Source: Tsukamurella sp040611135 (GTDB taxonomy: Bacteria > Actinomycetota > Actinomycetes > Mycobacteriales > Mycobacteriaceae). Taken from it: DNA of 64,000 nucleotides. Position 1 is the stretch's first letter, and every line of letters starts with the position of its first letter. The notes under the pieces are model-generated. The model was not told the origin of the DNA and ran no database searches. It saw only the letters and a program-made list of their open reading frames with translations. A program made the translations under genes and the position numbers. The DNA lies in NCBI RefSeq assembly GCF_040611135.1, contig NZ_JBEXNL010000006.1, positions 124,001-188,000 of the forward strand. Direction: 5' to 3'. This document shows, one piece after another, positions 41,326-50,046 of this stretch.

Positions 41326-42177
41326 TCAGTAGCCGCTATGGCTGACCTCGGCGGCCTCGGCCTCGATGCCGAAGTCGGCGGCCTGCTGCACGATCTTCTG
41401 CGCACGCGCCAGGCGGGGAAGGTCGGAGCCGTCGGTGATCTTGCCGCCCGACTTCTCGAAGGCGTCGATGAACCCGTGCGCCCAGGAGACATCCGCGTCG
41501 CTCGGGCTGAGCCCCGCGTTGATGATGCCCGCGTGCTCGTGGGTCAGGCAGAGCTTGCCCGACATGCCCATCTCCTTCGCCAACGCGGTCCCGGTCGGTA
41601 GGTGCGCGATGTTCAGCGTCGGGCCGTCGATCGGTGCGGGCAGGCGGGCGGCCCGCGAGGCGATCACCAGCTGCGAGCGCGCGTAGGCCAGCGCGATCGG
41701 GTCCTCGCCCACGGCGGTGTCGCGCTTGAAATCGCCGGTGCCGAACGCGATCCGGAAAGTCGACGGCGCGGCTGCGATCCGCTCGACGTTCTGCATGCCG
41801 CGGGCGGTCTCGACGAGAGCGAGGATCCGCGTACCGTCGGGCAGGCGATCCGCGGTGTCGTCGAGGTGGCTCGACCCCTCGGACTTCGCGAGCATCACGC
41901 CCTCGAGCCCCTCGCACTGCTTGAGCGCGGCGCAGTCCTCGCTCCAGTACTCGCTCGCCGCGTCGTTGATCCGCACCCAGGCGCGGTGCCCGGTGGTCAG
42001 CCAGTCGACGGTGTCCCGTCTGGCCTGGTCCTTGTCCTTCGCGGCGACGGCGTCCTCGAGGTCGATGATGACGGCGTCGGCCTCGCTGGCCTGGGCGATG
42101 GCGAACGACTCGGGATGAGAGGCCGGGACGAGCAGCCAGGAACGGGCGATCTGCGGGGAGACGGTGCGCTTACTCAC
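41326..42177 (-). CDS. HpcH/HpaI aldolase - citrate-lyase beta-like protein
   Basis: CitE-family TIM barrel of 283 residues: SWLLVPASHPESF near 13, Mg-binding DLEDAV near 39, LVETARGM near 122 and FGTGDFKRD near 145. No citrate lyase alpha or gamma genes are present, so it is a stand-alone CitE-like lyase or thioesterase acting on a (3S)-malyl- or related CoA ester. The GTG start follows TAGTCT by 7 bases, probably leaderless. Confidence 0.88.
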   Translation of the reverse strand: MSKRTVSPQIARSWLLVPASHPESFAIAQASEADAVIIDLEDAVAAKDKDQARRDTVDWLTTGHRAWVRINDAASEYWSEDCAALKQCEGLEGVMLAKSEGSSHLDDTADRLPDGTRILALVETARGMQNVERIAAAPSTFRIAFGTGDFKRDTAVGEDPIALAYARSQLVIASRAARLPAPIDGPTLNIAHLPTGTALAKEMGMSGKLCLTHEHAGIINAGLSPSDADVSWAHGFIDAFEKSGGKITDGSDLPRLARAQKIVQQAADFGIEAEAAEVSHSGY

Positions 42178-42184
42178 GCCCTCA

Positions 42185-42190
42185 AGACTA
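42185..42190 (-). promoter_or_regulatory. -10 box of the citE-like gene
   Basis: TAGTCT read leftward, 7 bases before the GTG at 42177. Confidence 0.5.
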
Positions 42191-42248
42191 GGCGCGTGGA
42201 ACGCTGAATTCCGCGGAATGGAATTTTGTGCGTTCTGTTCACGCGCTC

Positions 42249-42716
42249 TCAGTCGGAGATGTCCGCGACGGTCGCGTCGTACGCCACGATCAGCGCGTCC
42301 GCGTCCACGATCGCGCTATGGCCGTGCGCGCCGGCGCCGAGGGCCACCGTCGCCCCGACGATCCGATCGTCGACGTACACGGGCCAGCCCCCGAGCGCCC
42401 CGATCGGAGTGATGGTTCCGCGCTCGTATCCCGTCGCCTGCAGCGCCTCGTCGGCGGGCGGCATCGCCAGCCGGTTCACCCCGACGACGGCGCGCAGCTT
42501 GGGCCAGGCGATCGACCGGTCCCCCGGCACGAGCGCGAACAGGTAGTCGCCCTCGCCCCGGCGCACGACGAGGGACTTCACCAACCGCGACGGCGGCAGG
42601 TCCATCAGCGCGGCGGCCTCCTCGAGACTGCGCGCCGCCGGGCGCTCGCGGACGGTCACCGTCAGGCCGCGGGACGCGGCGTCGGCACGCATGCGGTCCA
42701 GCCCGGATGCGCTCAC
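42249..42716 (-). CDS. YbaK/EbsC-type aminoacyl-tRNA deacylase
   Basis: The 155-residue protein has the YbaK/ProX editing-domain pattern: SLEEAAALMDLPPSRLVKSLVVR with the conserved Lys near 47, and GYERGTITPIGALGG near 96. It hydrolyses mischarged tRNA, typically Cys-tRNAPro or Ala-tRNAPro; the substrate is inferred only by family. Its GTG overlaps the trpD stop (GTGA), so it is translated with trpD. Confidence 0.9.
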   Translation of the reverse strand: MSASGLDRMRADAASRGLTVTVRERPAARSLEEAAALMDLPPSRLVKSLVVRRGEGDYLFALVPGDRSIAWPKLRAVVGVNRLAMPPADEALQATGYERGTITPIGALGGWPVYVDDRIVGATVALGAGAHGHSAIVDADALIVAYDATVADISD

Positions 42717-43759
42717 GCGCCCGCGATCTCCTGCGACAGCGCGACCCAGCGGTCGAGCAACGCGGCCGCGGCGCCCGAGTCCACGGCCGCGGCGACCCGC
42801 GGCAGGTGCGCGGCGAGCGCGTCCTGCACCGGCTCACCCGCGGTCAGCCCCTCGTAGGCGGCCACGGCCCCGGCGGAATTGAGCAGCACGGCGTCCCGGA
42901 CGGGGCCCGTCTCACCGGCGAGGAAGGCCCGAGCGATCGCGGCGTTGACGGTCGCATCGCCGCCGCGCAGGTCCGCCATCGACACCCGCGCCAGCCCGAG
43001 CTCGCGCGGGTCCACGGACTCGACGCCCACACCCTCCTCCTGCACCCGCCAGACCGTGGAGGTCGACGTGGTGGTCAACTCGTCGAGCCCGTCGTCACCG
43101 CGGACGACGATCACGTGGTCCTGGCCGCCGCGGTCGGCGAAGGCCTGCGCCACGACCGGCGCGAGGTCGGCGAACGCGCAGCCGATCAATCCCGCCGAGG
43201 GCCGACCCGGGTTGGTCAGCGGCCCGAGCACGTTGAAGACGGTCGGGATCCCGATCTCCTTGCGGGTGGCACCGGCGAAGCGCAGCCCCGAGTGGAAGAC
43301 CGAGGCGAGGCAGAAACCGATGCCCAGTTCGCTGGTGGTGCGCGCGACACCGTCGGCGTTCAACCCGATCGCCACGCCCAGAGCCTCGAGGCAGTCCGCG
43401 CCACCCGACTTCGACGACGCCGCGCGGTTGCCGTGCTTGAGCACGGGGACGCCGGCGGCGGCCACGACGATCGAGCTCATCGTCGAGATGTTGACGGAGT
43501 GCGATCGGTCGCCGCCCGTGCCGACGATGTCGACGGCACGCGCGTCGAACGGGACCGGGGTGGTCAGCGACAGCATCACATCGGCCAGCGCCCGCACCTC
43601 GACCGGCGACGGGCCCTTCATCTTCATGGCCACGCCGAACGCCGAGATCTGCGACGGGGTGGCCCCGTCGCTCATGATCTCGGACATCGCCCACCGGGCC
43701 TGCTCCGCGCTCAGATCGCGCTGGGAGGTGAGCTCGGTGAGAACTGTGGGCCAATCCAT
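42713..43759 (-). CDS. trpD: Anthranilate phosphoribosyltransferase TrpD
   Basis: Second step of tryptophan synthesis: anthranilate plus PRPP. The 348-residue protein has the PRPP loop GTGGDRSHSVNIST near 88, KHGNRAASSKSGGAD near 113 and the Mg-binding DD-type segment near 230 (VVRGDDGLDEL). It stands apart from other trp genes, as Rv2192c. The ATG at 43759 is chosen since it is 6 bases after TACGCT; an in-frame GTG at 43765 would directly abut that box. Confidence 0.95.
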   Translation of the reverse strand: MDWPTVLTELTSQRDLSAEQARWAMSEIMSDGATPSQISAFGVAMKMKGPSPVEVRALADVMLSLTTPVPFDARAVDIVGTGGDRSHSVNISTMSSIVVAAAGVPVLKHGNRAASSKSGGADCLEALGVAIGLNADGVARTTSELGIGFCLASVFHSGLRFAGATRKEIGIPTVFNVLGPLTNPGRPSAGLIGCAFADLAPVVAQAFADRGGQDHVIVVRGDDGLDELTTTSTSTVWRVQEEGVGVESVDPRELGLARVSMADLRGGDATVNAAIARAFLAGETGPVRDAVLLNSAGAVAAYEGLTAGEPVQDALAAHLPRVAAAVDSGAAAALLDRWVALSQEIAGA

Positions 43760-43765
43760 GGCCAC

Positions 43766-43771
43766 AGCGTA
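43766..43771 (-). promoter_or_regulatory. -10 box of trpD
   Basis: TACGCT read leftward, 6 bases before the ATG at 43759. Confidence 0.5.
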
Positions 43772-43781
43772 GTGGGGTCGA

Positions 43782-44237
43782 TCAAGCGGGTATCTGGAGC
43801 ACCTGCCACAGCACGGCCCGCCCGCCGTGCCGGGCCGTCACTCCGGCCATCCGGGAGCGCTCCTGCGAGACGTGCAGCGCGTCGACCTTCTGCACCCGGG
43901 CCACGACGACGGTCTCGAGCCCGTCGGTGCGGACCGCGGCCGGCGCACCGTCGGGCATCCGCTCGTACCGGTCCTGCCCGACGAGCCGCAGCACCTCCTC
44001 GACCGATCCGGGCGGCAGTTCGAGGACGTGCTGGAGCACGCTCTGCGCCTCGGGATCGAATCCGGGCGCGGCGTCGAGGACGGCCGACGAGGCGGCCGTG
44101 TCGTCTCCGGACCGCGCCACGGGAACCAGATCGGGGTGCCCGGGCGTTAACTCTTCGACGGTGCGCGCCGAGAGGCGGCCCAGCAGGCGGCCCAGACGGG
44201 TGCCCTGCTCGGGCCTGCCGTTGAGGTCGTAGGGCAA
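43782..44237 (-). CDS. Conserved hypothetical protein
   Basis: I do not recognise this 151-residue protein. It begins PYDLNGRPEQGTRLGRLLGR if a TTG at 44237 is used, with AAGG about 7 bases upstream; the frame stays open to 44357, so a longer form is possible but its codon use looks poor. The middle is acidic and Leu/Pro rich and the C-terminus is beta-prone (LETVVVARVQKVDALHV, AVLWQVLQIP). It stops 22 bp before the trpD start and shares the divergent region with ctaE. Confidence 0.6.
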   Translation of the reverse strand: MPYDLNGRPEQGTRLGRLLGRLSARTVEELTPGHPDLVPVARSGDDTAASSAVLDAAPGFDPEAQSVLQHVLELPPGSVEEVLRLVGQDRYERMPDGAPAAVRTDGLETVVVARVQKVDALHVSQERSRMAGVTARHGGRAVLWQVLQIPA

Positions 44238-44374
44238 GGGATGCCTTATCTTCCGGTGACGAAACGGTCGCTGACATGGCGTTTCGAGGGTGGGTGCGGG
44301 AGGCCGGCGGCCTGCTCGCGATATTCGACGCGCCCAATCTGCGACCCGGGTAGGCATTCGATACTACGACCGGT

Positions 44375-44380
44375 CATACT
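44375..44380 (+). promoter_or_regulatory. -10 box of ctaE-qcrCAB
   Basis: CATACT, 6 bases before the ctaE GTG. A start of transcription on the GTG would make the respiratory operon leaderless. Confidence 0.5.
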
Positions 44381-44386
44381 TGCGAG

Positions 44387-45001
44387 GTGACTAGCGCCGC
44401 ACCGACCTCAGCTACAGCCATCACCCAGCGCGTGCACTCACTCAACCGGCCCAACATGGTCAGCGTCGGGACCATCGTCTGGCTGTCGAGCGAGCTCATG
44501 TTCTTCGCCGGGCTCTTCGCCATGTACTTCGTGGCGCGGGCCGGTGCTGGGGAGAACGGATGGCCCCCGCACGACGTGAACATCAGCCTGGCCGCGGCCC
44601 TGCCGCCGACCATCGTGCTGATCGCGTCGTCGGTCACCTGCCAGCTCGGCGTCTTCGCCGCTGAACGGGGCGACGTCTTCAAGTTCCGCATCTGGTACCT
44701 GATCTCGCTGATCATGGGTGCCGCCTTCGTCGCGGGGCAGCTGCACGAGTACTACACGTTGATCGGCGAAGGCCTCACGCTCAGCTCGTCGGTGTACGGC
44801 TCGGTGTTCTACATGGCCACCGGCTTCCACGGCCTGCACGTCATGGGCGGCCTCGTCGCCTTCATCTTCATCCTGGCGCGCAGCCGCGCCTCGAAGTTCA
44901 CGCCCGCCCAGGCGACCTCGGCGATCGTCGTCAGTTACTACTGGCACTTCGTCGACGTGGTGTGGATCGGCCTCTTCGCCGTCATTTACATCATTCGCTA
45001 A
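44387..45001 (+). CDS. ctaE: Cytochrome c oxidase subunit III
   Basis: The 204-residue membrane subunit of the aa3 oxidase has five helices, with SVGTIVWLSSELMFFAGLFAMYF near 25, the Glu-containing QLHEYYTLIGEG near 115, and FHGLHVMGGLVAF near 145, typical of short actinobacterial CtaE. It assembles with CtaC/CtaD and the qcr subunits in the bcc-aa3 supercomplex. First gene of ctaE-qcrC-qcrA-qcrB; ctaD is not in this window. Confidence 0.96.
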   Translation: MTSAAPTSATAITQRVHSLNRPNMVSVGTIVWLSSELMFFAGLFAMYFVARAGAGENGWPPHDVNISLAAALPPTIVLIASSVTCQLGVFAAERGDVFKFRIWYLISLIMGAAFVAGQLHEYYTLIGEGLTLSSSVYGSVFYMATGFHGLHVMGGLVAFIFILARSRASKFTPAQATSAIVVSYYWHFVDVVWIGLFAVIYIIR

Positions 45002-45039
45002 AGACGTATTTCTCAGTCGCCATCACAGAGGGATAGCAG

Positions 45040-45966
45040 ATGAGTTCAGCCAACTTTGAGCCCGCCGGCGAGGGAGGCGAGCCGGGCGGCGCTTCGAGCG
45101 CCGCGCCCGACCGCCTCGCGGCCCAGAAGGTGCGCAAGCAGCGCAAGCTCCGCCGCAAGGTGACGAGCGCGGCCCTGCTGGTCGGCGGCCTGCTCGCGGC
45201 CGGCGGTGTCGCCACGATCGCCAGCCCCACCCCGCAGGTCGCCCTCGCGGACGACTTCGACGCCGCGCAGATCGAGAACGGGAAGCGCCTGTACGAGACC
45301 TCGTGCATCAGCTGCCACGGCGCGAGCCTCGAGGGCGTCAAGGACCGCGGTCCCAGCCTGGTCGGTGTGGGTGACGCGGCGGTCTACTTCCAGGTGCACT
45401 CGGGTCGCATGCCCGCGACGATCAACTCGTCGCAGATCGTGCGCAAGCCCGCGAAGTTCGACGCCAAGGGGATCGACGCCCTGGGCGCCTACATCCAGTC
45501 GATCGGCGGCGGACCGTCGATCGTGTGGGAGTACAACGCGGACGGCTCGATCAAGCGCAACGAGAACGGCGACCGCGTCGTCGCCCAGGAGTCGCTGCGC
45601 GGCAAGAACCTCGGCGCCGGCGCCGAGCTGTTCCGTCTGAACTGCGCCTCGTGCCACAACTTCACCGGCCGGGGCGGCGCCCTGTCCGGTGGTAAGTTCG
45701 CGCCCCCGCTGGATCCCGCGAACGAGCAGGAGATCTACACCGCGATGCTCACCGGCCCGCAGAACATGCCCAAGTTCTCGGACCGTGCGCTGTCGCCTGA
45801 AGAGAAGAAGAACATCATCGGCTTCATCAAGAACGCGGGCGAGACGCAGTCCCCCGCCGGCTCGGCCATCGGCGGCTTCGGCCCCGCGGCCGAGGGCATG
45901 GTGATGTGGTTCACCGGGATGATCGCCGTCGTCGGCGCCGCGATGTGGGTTGGGAGCAGGAATTGA
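45040..45966 (+). CDS. qcrC: Dihaem cytochrome c subunit QcrC
   Basis: Membrane-anchored cytochrome cc of 308 residues that passes electrons from the bc complex to the oxidase CuA centre; these bacteria lack soluble cytochrome c. One N-terminal anchor at about 42-62, two haem c motifs CISCH (Cys89-His93) and CASCH (Cys202-His206), and a C-terminal membrane helix near 285-305. GAGGG precedes the ATG. Its TGA overlaps the TTG start of qcrA. Confidence 0.97.
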   Translation: MSSANFEPAGEGGEPGGASSAAPDRLAAQKVRKQRKLRRKVTSAALLVGGLLAAGGVATIASPTPQVALADDFDAAQIENGKRLYETSCISCHGASLEGVKDRGPSLVGVGDAAVYFQVHSGRMPATINSSQIVRKPAKFDAKGIDALGAYIQSIGGGPSIVWEYNADGSIKRNENGDRVVAQESLRGKNLGAGAELFRLNCASCHNFTGRGGALSGGKFAPPLDPANEQEIYTAMLTGPQNMPKFSDRALSPEEKKNIIGFIKNAGETQSPAGSAIGGFGPAAEGMVMWFTGMIAVVGAAMWVGSRN

Positions 45967-47144
45967 CCGCCAAGCCGTTGAACAACGTCCCGTCGGACGA
46001 CGAACTGGACAACCTGTCCCACGACGAGCTGATCAAGCTCGGTACCAACCTCGACGGTGTCGAGCTGGTCTACCGCGAGCCCCGCTGGCCGGTCCCGGGC
46101 ACCCGCGCTGAGAAGCGTGCTGAGCGGACCGTCGCACTCTGGTTCGTGCTCGCGGGCCTGTTCGCCGCGGCACTGCTCGGTGTCTTCCTGTTCTGGCCGT
46201 GGAAGTACCAGGGCATCGACGACGCGCACTACTGGTGGTACACGCTGTACACGCCGATGCTCGGCATCACCTTCGGGCTGTCGCTGCTGTGCGTCTTCGC
46301 GGGCACGGTGCAGTTCACCAAGAAGTTCATCCCCGAGGAGATCGCGGTCCAGCAGCGGCACGACGCGGGCGGCTCGTCCAAGGTCGACCGCGCCACCACC
46401 GCCGCCCTGTTCAAGGACGCGCTGGAGACCTCGACCCTCCCCCGCCGCAAGATGATCCTGGCCTCGGCCGGGTTCGGCGTGGGTGTGCTCGGTCTCGGTG
46501 CCGCCGCCGGTTTCATCGGCGGCCTGGTCAAGAACCCCTGGGCCAAGCGCGAGGCCTCGGCGCTCTGGCACACCGGCTGGTCCCCGTACTGGAACTCGCT
46601 GGAGAACGACTTCTCGAGCGAGCAGAACCACGAGCCCGTGTACCTGCGCAACGACGTGGGCGACCCGTACAAGGTCAAGCTCGTCAAGGCGGAGGATCTC
46701 GACGCCGGCGGCATGATGACGGTGTTCCCGTGGCGCGCGTCGGACGGCTTCGGCGAGACCGAGGAGTCGCGCACCAAGCTGCTGCACGGCCTCAAGGGCA
46801 TCCGTAACCCGGTCATGCTGATCCGCCTGCGCCCCGAGGACGGCGTCCGCGCCGTCAAGCGGCAGGGCCAGGAGGACTTCAACTACGGCGACTACTGGGC
46901 CTACACCAAGGTCTGCAGCCACTTCGGCTGCCCCACGTCGCTGTACGAGCAGCAGACCAACCGCATCCTCTGCCCCTGCCACCAGTCGCAGTTCAACGCG
47001 CTCGAGTACGGCAAGCCGGTCTTCGGCCCGGCCGCCCGCGCGCTGGCGCAGCTGCCGATCTCGGTGAACGAGCAGGGCTACATGGTCGCCAACGGCGACT
47101 TCATCGAACAGGTCGGACCGGCCTTCTGGGAGGCGACGCACTGA
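45963..47144 (+). CDS. qcrA: Rieske iron-sulfur subunit QcrA
   Basis: The 393-residue Rieske protein has three N-terminal membrane helices (about 62-82, 95-115, 165-185), as in actinobacteria, and a C-terminal [2Fe-2S] domain with CSHFGCP near 320 and CPCHQS near 339. The TTG start at 45963 overlaps the qcrC stop (TTGA) and has GGGAGCAGG just upstream; the frame has no closer ATG or GTG, so a rare TTG start is likely. Confidence 0.96.
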   Translation: MTAKPLNNVPSDDELDNLSHDELIKLGTNLDGVELVYREPRWPVPGTRAEKRAERTVALWFVLAGLFAAALLGVFLFWPWKYQGIDDAHYWWYTLYTPMLGITFGLSLLCVFAGTVQFTKKFIPEEIAVQQRHDAGGSSKVDRATTAALFKDALETSTLPRRKMILASAGFGVGVLGLGAAAGFIGGLVKNPWAKREASALWHTGWSPYWNSLENDFSSEQNHEPVYLRNDVGDPYKVKLVKAEDLDAGGMMTVFPWRASDGFGETEESRTKLLHGLKGIRNPVMLIRLRPEDGVRAVKRQGQEDFNYGDYWAYTKVCSHFGCPTSLYEQQTNRILCPCHQSQFNALEYGKPVFGPAARALAQLPISVNEQGYMVANGDFIEQVGPAFWEATH

Positions 47145-48769
47145 TGACCACACTCGGCGAGCGCGTCGGGCACCAGGCGAACGAGATGGACCAGCGTTAC
47201 CATCTCGCTCCCGGTATCCGCCGCCAGATCAACAAGGTCTTCCCCACGCACTGGTCCTTCATGCTGGGTGAGATCGCGCTGTACAGCTTCGTGATCCTGC
47301 TGCTGTCGGGCGTCTACCTCACGCTGTTCTTCGACCCGTCGATGGCCGAGGTCCACTACGAGGGCGCGTACGACCCGCTGCACGGCGTCGCGATGTCGCG
47401 CGCCTACGCCACCACCCTGGACATCTCGTTCGAGGTGCGCGGCGGTCTGTTCGTCCGCCAGATCCACCACTGGGCGGCCCTGATGTTCGCGGCGTCGATC
47501 ATCATCCACATGGTCCGCATCTTCTTCACCGGTGCGTTCCGCCGTCCGCGCGAGGCCAACTGGGTCATCGGCTGCGCGCTGCTGCTGCTTGCGATGTTCG
47601 AGGGATTCTTCGGCTACTCGATCCCGGACGACCTGCTGTCGGGCACCGGCGTCCGCGCCGCGATGTCGGGCATCGTCGTGGGCCTCCCGGTCGTCGGCAC
47701 GTGGGTCCACTGGGCCCTGTTCGGCGGGGATTTCCCCGGCGAGCTGCTGATCCCGCGCCTCTACGTACTGCACATCCTGCTGTTCCCGGGCATCATCCTG
47801 GCGCTGATCGCGGGCCACCTGGCTCTCGTCTGGTACCAGAAGCACACGCAGTTCGCGGGCCCCGGCCGCACCGAGGAGAACGTGGTGGGTGTGCGCATCC
47901 TCCCCGTCTTCGCGGTCAAGACCGGCGCGTACTTCGCCGCCACCTTCGGCATCATCACGCTGATGGCCGGCATCTTCACGGTCAACCCGGTCTGGAACAT
48001 CGGCCCGTACGACCCGGCGAAGGTGTCCGCGGGCGTCCAGCCCGACATCTACATGATGTGGACCGACGGCCTGGCCCGTCTGTGGCCCGCGTGGGAGCTG
48101 TACTTCTGGGGCCACACCGTCCCGGGCGCGGCCTTCGTCGCGATCATCATCGGCGTGATCATCGGCCTGATGTTCAGCTACCCGTGGATCGAGAAGAAGC
48201 TCACGGGCGACGACGCGCACCACAACATCCTGCAGCGTCCGCGCGACGTTCCGGTCCGCACCGCGATCGGCGCGATGGCGATCGCCTTCTACATCGTGCT
48301 GACCCTGTCGTGCATCAACGACATCATCGCGCTGAAGTTCCACCTGTCGCTCAACGCGATGACGTGGATCGGCCGTATCGGCCTGGTGATCCTGCCGCCG
48401 GTCGCCTACTGGGTGACCTACCGCTTCTGCATCGGCCTGCAGCGCGCCGACCGCGCGGTGCTCGAGCACGGCATCGAGACCGGCGTCATCGTCCGCCGCC
48501 CGAACGGTGAGTTCATCGAGCTCCACCAGCCGCTCGGACCGGTCGACGACCACGGTCACGCCGTCCCGCTCCCCTACGAGGGCGCGGTCGTCCCGACGAA
48601 GGCGAACCAGCTGGGCGCAGCCGGCAAGCCGGGCACGGGCTCGTTCCTCCGGGCCGATCCCGCCGACGAGCAGCGCGAGAACGCCGAGCGCGATCACGCG
48701 AACGAGCTCAAGGCGCTCGAGGCCATCAAGAAGGTCCAGGACAACGGCGGCAAGATCGACGTCGAGTAG
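47144..48769 (+). CDS. qcrB: Cytochrome b subunit QcrB
   Basis: The 541-residue membrane subunit carries the two b haems and the quinol oxidation site. Haem ligands lie in VRQIHHWAALMFAASIIIHMVRIF near 105-125 and the second pair near 215-230 (YVLHILLFPG, AGHLALV). The PEWY-like Qo region is replaced by the actinobacterial sequence near LWPAWELYFWGH. A long hydrophilic C-terminal tail is typical. This is the target of Q203-type inhibitors in mycobacteria. A perfect 16-bp hairpin follows the stop. Confidence 0.97.
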   Translation: MTTLGERVGHQANEMDQRYHLAPGIRRQINKVFPTHWSFMLGEIALYSFVILLLSGVYLTLFFDPSMAEVHYEGAYDPLHGVAMSRAYATTLDISFEVRGGLFVRQIHHWAALMFAASIIIHMVRIFFTGAFRRPREANWVIGCALLLLAMFEGFFGYSIPDDLLSGTGVRAAMSGIVVGLPVVGTWVHWALFGGDFPGELLIPRLYVLHILLFPGIILALIAGHLALVWYQKHTQFAGPGRTEENVVGVRILPVFAVKTGAYFAATFGIITLMAGIFTVNPVWNIGPYDPAKVSAGVQPDIYMMWTDGLARLWPAWELYFWGHTVPGAAFVAIIIGVIIGLMFSYPWIEKKLTGDDAHHNILQRPRDVPVRTAIGAMAIAFYIVLTLSCINDIIALKFHLSLNAMTWIGRIGLVILPPVAYWVTYRFCIGLQRADRAVLEHGIETGVIVRRPNGEFIELHQPLGPVDDHGHAVPLPYEGAVVPTKANQLGAAGKPGTGSFLRADPADEQRENAERDHANELKALEAIKKVQDNGGKIDVE

Positions 48770-48784
48770 GTCCTCGCATCAGCC

Positions 48785-48825
48785 ACTGCGGCCCCTCCCC
48801 CACTACTCCGGGGAGGGGCCGCAGT
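48785..48825 (+). terminator. Terminator hairpin after qcrB
   Basis: A perfect 16-bp stem (ACTGCGGCCCCTCCCC and its complement) with a 9-base loop starts 16 bp after the qcrB stop. The tail CGTCTGTCC has few T, so termination may be partial. Confidence 0.75.
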
Positions 48826-48965
48826 CGTCTGTCCGCCCGGGGTCCGACGGTCCGCCGCCGGCACGCCCGGCACGCCCGGCACGCTACTCCGGGCCGGGAA
48901 GGACGACCGGGCCGCGAACGACCGGGCCCGCTCCCCTCGGCGGACACTGCCAGCCGTGGCGTTCC

Positions 48966-49114
48966 GGTGCGGAGCTCGGCGCAGGGGGTTTCGTGTGCAG
49001 AGCTCGTCGCCGGGCGTTTCGGGTGCGGATGGCCTCTCGCACCTGATTCACCTCACCGCACCCGGCATGCCGGGTGCGGTCGCGCGTAGAGGGTGCGGAT
49101 GCCTTCCCGCACCC
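48966..49114. repeat. Tandem GGTGCGG units and three hairpins
   Basis: Two 27-28 bp imperfect units (48966-48992 and 48993-49020, sharing GAGCTCG and a TTTC end) are followed by three hairpins: GGTGCG/CGCACC at 49022-49043, a 26-bp perfect palindrome at 49055-49080 centred on GCATGC, and GGGTGCGG/CCGCACCC at 49091-49114. Confidence 0.75.
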
Positions 49115-49214
49115 GATTTGCCCTCGGTGCCCCAGCGCGCCCCCACAGCCACATGCCCAACAGCGACGGTGGCCGCGGTGACAAGGCGCGTGTCCGCGAC
49201 GAGCGCGGCTGAGT

Positions 49215-49949
49215 TCAGGCCAGTCGGAGGCGCAGCAGGTAGCTGCTCTGCCCCACGGGCGCGCCGGGCTCCCCGAGGCAGACCTCGTGCCAGGCACCGT
49301 CGACGGCCGTCAGGCCCCGCTCCCGCAGCTGGACCGCGAAGGCCTTCGCGGTGGGCGTGACCGCGGCGGACCACCGTCCGTCGACGCGGGTCTGCAGGTA
49401 CGACGATGCCGGCAGGTCCAGACAGCGCACGCGGGTGAGGTTCTTGACCCCTTTGGACACCTCGAGCTGCTCGAGGACGTCCCCCACCTCGGCGTCGTCG
49501 ATCCACGCGGGCCGGCGCAGTAGCAGGGTCCACCGGGCCTCCGCGGTCGTGTGCGCGGTGAGGTCTCCGCGCAGCCGCTCCAGGGGCGGGATGGTGAAAT
49601 CGCTGCGCACCTCGTCGTCGGCTCCGGGGGTACCGCGGCGGGCCAGCGCCTTGTTGCGCACCTTGACGCCGTACGCGGCCGCGTAAAGGGCCTCGGCCGC
49701 GGTCCGGAAGTCGTCCGAGGTCCGGGGGCTGCCGACGGTGCCGACGGCGAGGTAGGCGCGTTCCGGCGCGTGCACGACGCCGATGTGCCCGACGACGCCG
49801 TACTCGCCACCGCCGTGCGCCTCCGGCTCGGTGACGGAGAAATCGAGTTTCGCGGTCGGCGCGGCACTCGACCCGCCCCGCCCCCGCATCTCATCGGCGG
49901 TGAGCTTGCGTACGGACAGCCCGGATTCGACCTGCGTCATGGCTTGCAT
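49215..49949 (-). CDS. GyrI-like small-molecule-binding protein
   Basis: The 244-residue protein resembles stand-alone GyrI-like proteins: an N-terminal beta strand set (AYLAVGTVGSP, FRTAAEALYAAAYGVKV), the middle IPPLERLRGDLTAHTTAEARWTLLLRRPAW, and a C-terminal repeat of the SHS2-type fold ending SSYLLRLRL. It probably binds a small ligand; no DNA-binding domain is present. Two ATG codons (49949 and 49940) are possible, neither with a clear ribosome binding site. It is separated from ctaF by a strong terminator. Confidence 0.72.
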   Translation of the reverse strand: MQAMTQVESGLSVRKLTADEMRGRGGSSAAPTAKLDFSVTEPEAHGGGEYGVVGHIGVVHAPERAYLAVGTVGSPRTSDDFRTAAEALYAAAYGVKVRNKALARRGTPGADDEVRSDFTIPPLERLRGDLTAHTTAEARWTLLLRRPAWIDDAEVGDVLEQLEVSKGVKNLTRVRCLDLPASSYLQTRVDGRWSAAVTPTAKAFAVQLRERGLTAVDGAWHEVCLGEPGAPVGQSSYLLRLRLA

Positions 49950-49990
49950 GCAATCACCCGCGGGCGGCCGCCCGGTGAACGCGAACAGAA

Positions 49991-50032
49991 GAACGGCGCC
50001 CGCCCCGGTGAATTCCGGGACGGGCGCCGTTC
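49991..50032 (-). terminator. Terminator after ctaF
   Basis: An 18-bp stem with one mismatch (GAACGGCGCCCGCCCCGG against its near-complement, 6-base loop) lies 14 bp beyond the ctaF stop. Read leftward it is followed by the T-rich TTCTGTTCG. Confidence 0.85.
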
Positions 50033-50046
50033 GACGATCCGTGGAT

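Larger units (their letters stand above)
48770..49214. other. Intergenic region with terminator and hairpin array, no gene supported
   Basis: The 445 bp between qcrB and the GyrI-like gene contain the qcrB terminator, three GGCACGCCC-type units near 48860-48884, and a series of GGTGCGG/CCGCACC hairpins. Short frames here have no ribosome binding sites or protein features. Confidence 0.65.
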
